Assembly (NCBI GenBank): GCA_008360975.2
Contig: CM039184.1
Coordinates: forward strand, 52,852,797 to 52,916,796
Direction of reading: 5' to 3'
Source: Lichenostomus cassidix
Lineage: Eukaryota > Chordata > Aves > Passeriformes > Meliphagidae
DNA length: 64,000 nt
In this document: one piece after another, positions 1 to 11,300 of the stretch
Layout: every line of letters starts with the position of its first letter
Position numbering within the stretch: the first letter of the stretch is position 1
Program-made: the position numbers and the translations under genes
Notes under the pieces: model-generated
Seen by the model: only the letters and a program-made list of their open reading frames with translations
What the model was told of the DNA's origin: nothing
The model's database searches: none

Positions 1-1013
1 TACTATTATATCCTTTAGGCTTATTCTTACATATGCATTTTAAAAGGACACTGTGTGTCATTGACAGCAGCTGGAATATAATCAGGAGTATGAAAATCAT
101 TTATGTAATTCAGGCCACAATAACAGGGCATATGGTCACTCTTTAAACCCTCGTTTCAGATAAAAATTTTCTATCTCCAAGAATGATTGGAAAGCTGTGA
201 TCAAGGAATCTAGGAGTTAAATGGTTGCACAAAGACCAGAAATTTTATTGAAAGAAAAGAGATTAGAGGGAAAAAATCATTTTAATGTAAGACATTGAGA
301 AAGCCAAATCAATTTTCCTTGTCCAATAAGCATCACACACAAGAGGACTATTTGGTCTGTAAAATTTCTGATTCAATATCAGAAGAGAAGTTGTTTTAGT
401 AAGTACAGAGAAAGCATTCTCAGTGGGAATGAATTTGAATTTATCTTTCTATTGACCTGAATGCCACCTTTATTTGTCATTGCCATCCTCTGGTTTGGTC
501 TCAAAATACTTCTATATCAGTAGGTAAATCACTTTGCCCTCTAAGTAACTCATCCCAGTTTCCTTGCCCATCACATAGATAACTGAAGCCTTGGAATGCT
601 ATCTATTAGTAAAATTATACAAGAAATGCAGAGTTACTTTAAATGATCAAGAACAAATTGCCATATTTGTGCAAAAATGAATATAGATAGTTCTAATTAA
701 ACCTGTCATAAGAAGAAGCAGCTGCTAATTATGGTAGCAACAGCAGTTTAATTGACATGGGAGCTTAATATCTTTGTTTGATTCCATACTACTAACAAAA
801 AACAAATTGAAAAAGAAAAATTAAAGAACCAGCATCAGGCATTTGGTTGGAATTGATTAACATTTAGATATGATCAATCCAAGACATGAAGCATCATTAA
901 TCCAGGTAGTGACCCCTAGTCATGTTGCTCAATTGCTCACACATCACAGACCTTGTGGCTGAATTAATAGCATTAATTTTATCTTTTCCACCACTGGCTA
1001 ACTACAATAACTG
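1..1013. other. Unique AT-rich noncoding DNA
   Basis: No gene, RNA gene or recognisable mobile element is visible. Short A-runs and scattered TAAT motifs are present, as expected by chance in AT-rich DNA. No long reading frame is open on either strand. Confidence 0.6.
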
Positions 1014-1130
1014 TACATAAGTAGCAGTGGCATAAGTAAAACCAGCAACACAATCTCAAAGCAATGAAAATACATAAGTAGCAGTGGCATAAGTAAAACC
1101 AGCAACACAAACATCTCAAAGCAATGAAAA
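1014..1130. repeat. Tandem duplication, 57-bp and 60-bp copies
   Basis: Two head-to-tail copies of one segment lie directly next to each other. Copy 1 is 1014-1070 (57 bp) and copy 2 is 1071-1130 (60 bp). Both begin TACATAAGTAGCAGTGGCAT and end CTCAAAGCAATGAAAA. The only difference I see is a 3-bp ACA insertion in copy 2 after the shared AGCAACACAA. The near-identity implies a recent duplication, by slippage or unequal exchange. A small minus-strand reading frame over it has a repeated peptide only because the DNA is duplicated, and there is no sign that it is a gene. Confidence 0.95.
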
Positions 1131-4100
1131 AAACATTTTTGCTTAATTTATATGGCACAGTAACCCAAGGCTTTGGTCTCCTGTAGATCAACTGCAAAAA
1201 TCTCCATCATTTCAGAAATCCAGTGGCAAGCAACAATCACAGTTAAGACATTTCCACACTTTAACTCACTTACATAGTTAGCTTTCTAATAAATTTAAAA
1301 GCAGAGACCTACATTTCTTACCACTGTTCTCAAAGCAAATAATCCAATCTTTTACCATATAGCTTCCTAAATTAATTCCTCACAATCTTTCCCTTGAAAC
1401 TCATGATCCTTGGAAATTCGCAGCCAAAGCATTTTGTTTACTCAGAAAATAGTTCCTCAAAACACTAGCATTTCAAGAAGGCATTACTTTTGATTGTATA
1501 ATACTGAGGCACAGTATCAGTCACACATTTTTCTATGAAATTCCAGCTGAAGACATCTAGATCATGATACAAAACTTGAGAAAAAAAAATCACCACTGCA
1601 GCAAGAATGCACAAACCATGCAAGTCTGTCCTGGTTAGAGAATCAGAGGATCTATTAAACTACACTTTCTAAGATTATCCTGAGAAAGTATTGAAGCATT
1701 TAAAATGCAGACTGATCAGGCACTGATAAAGATCTAAGGAAAAATAGGTATTTTATAGAAAGTTAAAAGGAAACAAAAACCAAGCATCCAGAGACTTTGT
1801 TATTCTGATTCCACCTGTACACTCAGGTTTTGCCACTGAACTCAGGACAAGCGAGAAATTAAAGGAAAAAAAAAAGTTCTGTGTTCATAGCAATATTAAG
1901 GCTGTTCTTTAAAATAGTATATCTAAACTCAGCTATCGAGATGCAGAAAACTTTGGTCAGTCCTTTTGTTGCACAGTCATGTTCCTGCAATTCCATTATT
2001 CATAGTACAGCACTGGGCTATCCCAAGTTTATTTAAGCTTTATGAAGAGCCTGCAGCAAAAAAACCAAAACAACTGCTCAGTGAAGAGACACTAGTAGGA
2101 AATTTGGAAGGACACAAATTCCATTTTCATTTATTAAAAGGTAAATGGTCTGTTTGGGGAATAAATTAATTTGGACCCAGATTCCTTATGGGACAGTACT
2201 ACTACAAAAGATTGATAAGGAACTTCTTTGAAGTCTGGATTCTGTATCACTAAAAAGCACATAAAATTTTTGTACTTCACACAGCTATCAGAAGAATGAT
2301 CACAATGTATTTGATCACTCTGTCAACTGGTCATGTACTCTTGAGGAGTACTAAGATGTGTTATCAGAAGGGCTGGTCTAAACCTTTCTGGTTTTGCTGG
2401 AAAAATGGGGTAAATAAATTTTCTCTACATAATTCATTTTCCTTTTCTAGCAAAAATTGTCAGGTCCTGAAAGCATAGAAACCTAGGAAGTTCGCTCTGA
2501 CAGTATCTGCCATTCTTGAAAGTTTGGGAAATAAAAAGAAGGTTTAATCAGGTCAACTTCCAGTGTCTTGAAATTATATCCTAGCTTCACTGAAACTAGT
2601 CACCCTAAGAACATTAAGATACTTCAGAATCCCAAATTAATTTGATGCAACTGCCACTTAGCTCCTGTCCTAGTACTTTCCATTTGCTAGGCGCAACAAA
2701 TTAATGACAATTCAGACAGGGCAAAGATAAGGAACAATACACAATGTTCTTTTCTAGAAGTTTGGTTATTGCCAACAGCAACATTAGACACAAACTTCTG
2801 AGTAGAAACAAAAAGTCATACTTTACATTTACAGGAAATGCGAGCTGTGCTATATGAGGTGTATGTAATTCCCACTTTGTAGAGACAGTATTGTGATTTC
2901 ATTTAACCTCAGAAACAATCATCACTGTTATTAAACTTGAAGTCTTTTACTGTCTGCAGAAAAGTTATTATTTTACAGCCACTTTGTGTTTTCCTTTTTA
3001 CCCCTCAGTAGTAAAAAAATCTAATATTCTTGCACATCTCATCTTCAGGATATAAGCAACTCCCCTGAAGTATCTGTCATTAAGGACTATAAAGCATGAA
3101 CAATTGGATGCAGATTACCTTGTCTATCCACAACACTTATGCATCTTCCCATTACCATGGTGCCTGAACACTTCACAATTTTAAATGCAATTATTCTCAT
3201 AAAACAAGAGAAGAGCTGCCATCAGCATTTTCTAGAAAGAGAGCAGAGGCACAGCAAGTCTGTGGGACTTTCTGTGAAGTCAATCACAGAGGCTACTACC
3301 CAGACTAGTGGATTCACCTCTCCGTTGTTTTATTTTGCCCCAAGCAAAGTATTCAGACAGAGGCAGTCTATATATAAAGCTCTCTGACATATTAATCTGT
3401 GTATGTGCATGTGTAATGCAGAGAGCCTAGTGAAATTGTGCCCTGACCTAGTTAGGGGCTCCAGATGCTTCTGTAGGCTAAATAATTATGATAGCAATTA
3501 TGTTAATTTCGAATAAAGTTACTGAATTCAATCAAGTTATTCCAGCATTACATCAATCCAAGATGAGAATTGAGCACTGAGTGACACATCCACTAATGTT
3601 TTTGGACCTTTTTAGAGTGTTCATAGCCCACATGATGCATTCAATTGCCTTCTTAAATCTAAAGTGTGTCCAGAGTAACGGCAAAGTGCTGCCCAAGCAG
3701 AAAGTCTCTCCTGTTCAATAAACACTGTCCTCTGAAGTACTAACATTACTAGAGGAGAAAAGCTTCTTTAAGCTTTCTTCTGTTATCTCAAATGTTCTAG
3801 AACTGTGTAAAATTGTTTAGAGGTTACAGCGGCATTTCTGCTTTTACAGCTCATTTAACTATGCAATTAGACATTACAATAGATATGGAAGATTTAAAAT
3901 TAGATATGCTTATCTTCAGTGCATGGGTCAGTACTTTTAACTTTAAAACAAATTAACATTTTGCTTCTCATCCCCCTCCCCTCTCTACCACAAAATGAGG
4001 GTGTTTATCTTAACTCAGCAATTCTTACTGTTTCCATCAGATGGTAGGAAGCAAAGGGATAAGTTTTCTAGATTTAAAAAGAAAGTGCTGCTGTAAAGCA

Positions 4101-4984
4101 ATTGCAAGATAGCCAGACCAATAATTCATTTTGTAAATGTGGAGAAAAATGTGTGCGAATACAAAATTTCCATGATAGGAAGGTGAGCAGGCAGTCCAAT
4201 GACTGGTAATTCAGTGCTGGAAATTACATCAGCCTGAACAGATATACAATATTATATTTCTATTCAAAATGGGGAAACTGAATGTCAGCGCAGTGGGGGA
4301 CAAAGTAGTAGAGGAATATTGCATCTTTAATAGGATTTTGAATTCAAATATGCTGAGTAAAACTGCTTAAAGTTGTATCTGAATAATAAACAGATAACAT
4401 TTTCATTTAAAAAACAAACCAGCTGCTGGATCAACACGTAGCAATAAAATCCATTTTTTTATAAAGAGGATGAGAAAATATACCCTGGAAATAGAAATGA
4501 GAAGTGAAATCTCAACCATGTGGCCTTCCTCAGACTATGGAAGGGAAAATATAACAAGGTTAACTTTGTTCTTTTTTGTCTGCAGCCCAAAGAGAGTCTC
4601 AAAGCCACAATATCATTTCTCATCATGGTTTCTATTTCTGGCGGAGCAGAGGGAGGTTTGGGGGTGGAGAGGGGAGAGGTTTAAGCTGCTTTCTTTTCTT
4701 ACCCTTTTCTTTTCCTCCCAGAATAGCATTATTTGTATTTAACATTCTACTTAATGTTGGAGTATTTTATGTGAGAAATTATGCATATTATTAAATGAGA
4801 ACAGAGTCACTAAAGAATACCAGAAGGCTAAAGAATATCCACATTTCTGAGAGATCAAGAAGTCAACTTAATCCAGAAAGAGTACTTGCAGTGACCAATA
4901 CCAAGTGTGACTGTAACAGAATGGAATAGATCTTTCATTCACTAGAGGCTTTGTTTAGAACACATAAAAACCAGAAATTTACTA

Positions 4985-4985
<1 letters not shown>
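1131..4985. other. Unique noncoding DNA
   Basis: No coding gene or clear mobile element is seen. Two plus-strand splice-acceptor-like sites (pyrimidine tract followed by CAG or TAG) end near 2450 and near 4585, but neither leads into an open exon with a good donor. A G-rich patch at about 4641-4679 has three G-runs of three or more bases plus GG pairs, which is at most a weak quadruplex candidate. The rest is AT-rich sequence with stops in all frames. Confidence 0.5.

Positions 4986-5024
<39 letters not shown>
4986..5024. repeat. (ATT)n microsatellite
   Basis: About 13 uninterrupted ATT trinucleotide units. It lies about 240 bp before the CR1 fragment and is not part of it. A perfect run of this length is likely to vary in length between individuals. 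Confidence 0.95.
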
Positions 5025-5267
5025 TCAATGAGTGTAGGATCAGCTATTTGTCTCCTATTCGCAACAGTTTCCAATTACTGGAATGTCAATAATGAACCCC
5101 TTTTCCTCACAGATACTGGGGCACCATTAGAAACAGATCATCCTTTCTACACAGAAAACAAAGCTTCACAAACAATACAAGAAGTATAGCTTTAGGAGTC
5201 AGAGCATGTGTGGAATTAGACACAAATTTTTAAAAAGCTAAAAATAAAAGGGCTGAATTCCCACTCT

Positions 5268-5636
5268 CACCAAGGCCACCTACAACTCTTCAACTATCTG
5301 AAAGGAGATTGCAATGAGCTGGGGTTCAGTCTCTTCTTCAGGTAACGAGTGACAGGACAAGAGGAAATGGTGTCAAGTTGCACTAGGGGAGGTTTAGATT
5401 GGATATTAGGAAAAATTTCTTCACAAAGAGGTTTTTCAAACATAGGCTGCACAAGGAAGGCTTTGAGTCATCATCCCTGGAGGTCTTAAAAGACAAATTT
5501 AGAAGATGGGGCACTTAGGGACATGTCTTGGTGGTGAACATGGTGGTTCTAGGCTAACTTAATGGTTGGACTCAATGATCTTAGAGGTCTTTTCCAACCT
5601 TAACAATTCTGTGATTCTATTCTATCTTTCTATGAT
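5268..5636 (+). mobile_element. CR1 LINE, 5'-truncated 3' end
   Basis: This is the 3' untranslated region of a CR1 non-LTR retrotransposon in plus orientation. Visible CR1 hallmarks in order are: an AACTATCTGAAAGGAGATTG-like block; the GGGGAGGTTTAGATTGGATA block followed by AGGAAAAATTTCTTCACAAA; TCCCTGGAGGTCTT; GGTTGGACTCAATGATCTTA followed by GAGGTCTTTTCCAACCTTAA; and a 3' tail of ATTCTGTG/ATTCTAT-type units. About 370 bp remain of an element that is about 4.5 kb when complete, so no protein is encoded. The 5' truncation is normal for CR1. Several internal mismatches and small gaps suggest an old copy. The left boundary is approximate. Confidence 0.93.
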
Positions 5637-7068
5637 GTAAGTTATTTTCACAACCATCCTTAACTCCTGAAGTTTTTATTTGTCATTATTTGATTAAATG
5701 TAGAAGAAAATATTTTTCTTTAATAAGACCCTCTTTGAGCTATGGCTAGAAAAGTGATATGAGAAAATGAGAATTGAGATTTTTTTTCATATATATGTGG
5801 GACAGCAGGTTTTCCTCATCACTTCCCTTTCCAAGCAAAGCCAGCCCACATAATTTTTTAATTTTTTTTTTCAATTAAATACTTTAAATCTGCAGCTGTT
5901 TGGCTACAACATCATACCATAGGCTGATAAAAAATATTTGAAAGAAAATCTTAGTGAACATGCTGAAGGTAAACACACTTTTGTAAGCACATTAAACTTT
6001 GTCCCACAGGGTTGCAGGGAACATAGAGAGCATTTTCATTTAAAGACTGGTAAAGCTCTTGCTGCTCTTGCTATCAGTGCTCACCTAGTTTAGCTAAGTT
6101 ATTGAATTAAAAATTAATGAAGGACCAGGTTTGAAATTCTGCCCCACTGCACAAAGCTTATAAATACCCTACAACGATACTGCATCATCATGATAAATTA
6201 TACATGTAATGGTTCTGAAAGTTATGTAAATTCAAGAAAACTTTAATAAAGTTGTACTCTAACTGACATTGATTGTGTACAGTTGCAGACACAACTTAAT
6301 CAACTGATTCTGAGCTGCAGTAAAAGAGAAATATGTATTCTCTTCTCTTGTTTATTCCCTGGAAGAATAAACTGAAAATCACCAAATTATCCTCCCTTCA
6401 CAACTGTCTGAATATTAATTGCAAGCTTGAAGGGCAACAAAACACATTCAGCATCGCCAGGACTAGTAATTAATTTGAAAGTTTCAGACTCTGACATATT
6501 GTGTACACAGTGCTGAAATGATAACCCAGAGAATGTATTCCTCCTTTGCTGCTTATGGTCTATGATCATTCTTGTAGATCCACTCAGAATTTAAATTTTT
6601 CAGACTACAGACAGAATAAATTGCAGACCTTTAGACATTAATCCAAGGCAAAAAGGTCACTACAGAACAAAAATTCTGTGCTATGTGTAAGTAATTTTGG
6701 TGCTAAAGTATTCATAGTGAATATTCCTATCTTTTTTTATAAAATTAAAAATTGTGTTTCAAATCATTATGAAGAAAAATTGTGGTTAAACCACCATGTC
6801 AGTCAGTAATTTTCAGAGGATTCATTATTGCCCTTTACAAATTACTCTGACAAACAAAATTTGACAATACAGAGAGCTCACAGAATCCTGACAAGCAAAC
6901 TCACCCACTTTAGGGAAAATTTTTACACTTCTTAGTGCTACATTTACTGAATCATCCCTTCATAAGAATCTTTTTTCCTTACTTTGATTATTTGCACAAA
7001 GTTTAGTCCTTTAGAAACACATTGTAAAGGCTTAAAGCAGTGTACTGACATTATTCTCTAAGGAAAGC
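5637..7068. other. Unique noncoding DNA
   Basis: AT-rich sequence with stops in all frames. I see no gene, repeat family or structured RNA in it. Confidence 0.5.
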
Positions 7069-7144
7069 ATTTACCAAAGGACTAGGAAGAGTCCTTTGGT
7101 AAATAAACTGGAATACTCCTATACATATAGGAGTATTCCAGTTT
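7069..7144. repeat. Two adjacent perfect inverted repeats (double hairpin)
   Basis: Two hairpins abut with no spacer. The first has 15-bp arms (7069-7083 and 7090-7104) around the 6-nt loop AGGAAG. Its left arm is ATTTACCAAAGGACT and the right arm is its exact reverse complement. The second has 19-bp arms (7105-7123 and 7126-7144) with only CA in the centre. Its left arm is AAACTGGAATACTCCTATA. Both stems are perfect on paper. The 2-nt centre makes the second closer to a palindrome or cruciform than to an RNA stem-loop such as a microRNA precursor. The two stems are unrelated in sequence. I do not recognise a MITE or other transposon end here. Confidence 0.9.
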
Positions 7145-10100
7145 TCTCCAGACTTTGTCATTTCTTTAGATACAGAAGTCTATACCTTTATAACTGGAAA
7201 CTTGCTTCTTTCCCAAAGCTCAGCCTCATGTGTAAATGATGCCAATACCTCAAAGCTTGCAGAGAGTCTGCAACTATAGCACTTAGACACCAGCTTGTGC
7301 ATGTTGTTGGAGAGCAGATCATTTTACTCTTTAGAAATGAGTAAAAGAATTATGAAGACACATGAATGTCCAATCCAGCTCAGATCTGATATGCCCCTGT
7401 GTAATTGTGTTGGTGGTCATGTGCACACTAAATTTTAGTGTGGCCATATTTGTTTCACTTGCCCTACCCAGTCTGTCTAAATGCCAGACCTTTGTCATCT
7501 GAAAGCTACAGACATATTAGTGTAACCTTCAGAGAACAAAAATATCTCTTCTATGCAAGATGCACTCTGCTTTTCATAATCTTTCTCAATATTAATGGCA
7601 GGCACAGACACTCTTAATTAGCAACAGACTGACTGAAGGCTTTATCAGAGCACAACATTTTCCCACCTATAACCCTCAGAGTGTACGACATAACACATTT
7701 AGGGTTCATTTGGGCCCCTTGCATGCCACTTATTGTGGTCACAGGTAGACAGAATGAGCCTGCTGACTGAAAATTATAGCATTCAAGGCTACAAAGAATT
7801 AAGCATTCAAAACCCTACACTTTTAAGTTCCAAGTTGTCTGGGGTAGAAAAAATTTTGCATTTGTTGTCTTGCAAAGTCCAGTATCACCAAAAGTTCTTT
7901 AATGTGACATTAATTACACAAGGAAAAACATAGATAAAGAACAAGATACAAAAGCATCATCAGGTCATTTTGTCAAACCAATAAACGATCAGTTATAAGA
8001 TCCAGAGCTCAGACTTTGACAGCATCACAGTTCACTTACATTCAGGCAATGACTTAAATTACCTCATTATGAAGCCAGGAAAAAAACAGATTGGGTCCAG
8101 AACATCTCCTAGGCAAAGAAATATTCAGATACACATTTTTGGGGTTGAGTCATTTGTCGTTCTAGAGGAAAACAGTAAAAGTGGGCACATATCACAGAAG
8201 TTCTCAAATAAATGACAGTAAAAATCTTATTGACAGTTTTACAAACAAACTCTACTTTCAACAGGATATTCTTTAATGTGATGTGCCAAAAAATCCCTTT
8301 AGTAAAATCTTCTAAGGAGACCTCTCTTCTTGCTGGGCAATTGTAGGGAGAAGCAATTATTCTCTTATTCTCTATGGTGGACAACTGGGAGTTTCAGGCT
8401 AACACCTGAAGTTGCCCTTTCCTTGCCCCCTCCCACGGGCAAACGAATACAAGCCACTAAATCTTTTCATCTTTATCTTCAGCTTCTTAAGGAAAGCTAG
8501 TTTCACCTGATCCTCCCAAGACCTGGAGTCAGAGTGGAGCATTTCAGCATTCAGGGCTGCTAAAGCAGAAATTCAAAGGGCATTCCTCCCACCTCTTCAG
8601 ACCTAGCCACCAGCAACTCAGTAACCTCTGGCCTGAGATGCTTTATATAAAAGTACCAACACATCAGTATGACACCTCAGTACTATAATGCCTTAGGTGA
8701 TTGTTTCTAGGTTTTAAGATCAGAAGTGCAAAGAAACTTTTGATAACAGAGTGTCAAAAATAATCAGAGTAAGAACTATGTTGTTTGTAGTCCTAAATGA
8801 TAAATGCTTGTCCATAAATGCTCAGCATCTGATACAAATTCTCAGATGGTCAGCAATACCTTAGACTCCACACCAAACCAAATAATTTCCTCTCCCTACA
8901 ATTGCATGTGTATTAATCCCTGGAGAGCCTGGGTGTCAAACACTATTTCTGGTGGGTAGAAGTATTCTCATTTTCTCTCCATTCTTGCAGACACTGTTTT
9001 AGTTTGTTTATAACCCTTACCTCCTTCTCTCTGACATGCACATTCACATGCACCTGTAGTGACTGTGAAAGCATCTTATAAAAGTGGAACTAGAGGAGGT
9101 GGGATTTCAGATACCTTAAAGGTGTGGATAGTTGAGCAGTGCCAAGAAAGGTGAAAAATAAGAATTAATCCCCTTTCCAAATATAGAAGTAGTACAACTC
9201 AGGTCTCTAGTGCTTTGTAGAGATAGTTCTGAGAACTTGTTTTGCAAGGGTAAGGCTTTTCCTCTGTCAGCTTCTGACTATAGCCTTTCATTTTCTTTAT
9301 TTTCTCACAAGTGCCTTGGAACAAAATATTTGATTTCACGGTGAATGGAACCTTTTGTGTCAAACTAAATTAAATGTTTCAGTCTTTCATTTCAGCAAGA
9401 AATATTCCTTTCATTACTGTTTGAATAATTCTCTCCCTTTCTCTTTCCCTTCCACTCCCCTCAATTTTATAGTCTGATTTGGCAAGGCAATATCTGACAT
9501 GACTGCACAGGTTGTCAGACATTCCCCTCTCCCATTAACTAATTTTTATCAAATTTTTCAGACAGAGTTCAAAGCTGTTATGTGAGTTTTGTGAAAATTG
9601 ATGGCTCACAAGATGGTAGAGACCGTATTAGTGCTCCCACTGAAGAAAAGGCAGACAGACCTTAGCATTTGATGGCTGCTGGGCTGCTCAGCACATATTC
9701 ACTATCTGATCAATTTGTAAGGGTTGTGCTCTGGACTAGCCACAGGACGTACACTGTTTCTCATCCAGTAAGTAAACCTGAAAGCAGGGTGAGATTGACA
9801 GAAACTGGCAACAGTATAAGGATAGTCTTCAGGACCACAGAAGAGATCTAGAAATATCTCACTGCTGAGTTTGTGGTTCTTGCAGTGGAATGGGAGGGTG
9901 TTGTAGGAGACAAAATATATAAACCCACCACAAACCAGGCTTCCATTGCTCCTTTGCCAGTAGACTGGCTGCCAAAACAAAATTGACTGTTTACACAACT
10001 TTCAAATTACACCCACCTCAAATGTTGAAAAAAGAACATTTACCAGCTGGGAAGGTTGGGGGTTTTCACTTCACAGTACTGTCTCTGACTGACAATTTCT

Positions 10101-10955
10101 GTGGATGCTACCAATAAGACAGAATAGAACCCCTGTAGGATTACCTTCTCTGCAGAAGCAGTGAAAATCATTTATTGTCCCACAAGTCTCAGGCCCAGTA
10201 TTTCATACATACAAAGGAAATTCCCAATATCAAAGAACCATCCTACTGCACTGATTTGGGCATTGACCAGCATTCACTAAAATTCCTATCTCTCTATTTG
10301 CCCTTAATAAAAAACTGAGGCTGGCCATGATTAAGGAGACCTCCAACTGCCAAGTGTGAAATATCTGCCTAGAGGGCACAGGATTAAGGCCAAGTTCATA
10401 GCTCATGTAACATATTCAATTTTCTTGGACCCACCCAATGAAACATGTCAGTTTGCTAAGGAAAATTATCTGTGTCTGCATCTGTATCTGAGTTCCTCCC
10501 ATGCCAGGGGAAAATTACATGGAAATGTAAGCTTTCTTCTCTTTTTAGAAAATATTTTCAGACTACATATAAACCAAGGTGTAATGGAGGTCCCTAACTG
10601 ATATGTTCTTGAACTTATAATTCTGCTGGAAAAAAAGCCAAATATGTATTTCCTTTCTTCTCTGATTCACAGCAGGACCGGGATCCTTTAAAAAACTCTT
10701 GCTCATGCAAATCTTACCAAAATCATCCCATACACCTACGGACTATAAAAAATATATGTTCTCAGCTCTCTCATGGATATAATTGTGCTTAACTATCCTC
10801 ACTCGGGCTAAGCAACACATCACATTACTCTATAGATAGTTCACATTACATTTAGAGTGCTACTCAATGCAAGTGAGGATGCAGACTTCAAAACCTAGTA
10901 TTTTTTGGGGGGCTGAAAGCCAAAAACAAAACAAGGCCAAAAAATAATTTTCATT
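7145..10955. other. Unique noncoding DNA
   Basis: No gene or clear repeat is visible. Reading frames on both strands are short and have no recognisable domain. An exact POU octamer (ATGCAAAT) occurs at 10705-10712, but a single 8-mer is expected by chance in a window of this size. Confidence 0.5.
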
Positions 10956-11300
10956 ATATTGGCATGTATTTATGGATTCAAGTGATTAATTGAAGGGCTA
11001 GCATAAAAACACACTCATGATTGGAAATTGATTGTACTTTTTTCAAACAGAGCCAGAGCTTTCCTGGGGTTTAACCTGTCATTTGCATAGGTTAATTTTA
11101 AATGGCAGTGCAAATTTAGCTTGAAAAGATAATTACAATATTTCACCTCTTTTCATCTCAGGTTATGTAAATGAGACTTTAATCTTTTTGCAGTTCATAT
11201 CATATTAATAAGTTTAAAAAAATTGATTTATGTTATGCTGTCAATCACTTGATAGCAGTGGACGCAAATGAAAGCATGTGGGTACAAATCAGGCTAATTT
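10956..11300. promoter_or_regulatory. Candidate conserved noncoding element (enhancer-like)
   Basis: This block has the texture of vertebrate developmental enhancers: no repeat, no coding potential, and dense homeodomain-type sites. It contains an exact POU octamer, ATTTGCAT (11081-11088), and an exact PBX-MEIS/PREP composite consensus on the minus strand, TGATTGACAG (plus strand CTGTCAATCA, 11238-11247). TAAT/ATTA cores such as GTGATTAATTGA, GATAATTAC and GGTTAATTTT surround them. The motif matches are read directly from the sequence. That the block is conserved or active is inference from motif content. Confidence 0.35.

Noticed and set aside
4566..4680. Possible exon after a good splice acceptor (about 4585), with a G-rich patch
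   Set aside because: No convincing donor follows and the frames are not supported. The G-rich patch has only three G-runs of three or more, so quadruplex formation is doubtful.
7105..7144. MicroRNA precursor
   Set aside because: The stem has only a 2-nt centre and 19-bp arms, too short and without the loop of a typical precursor.
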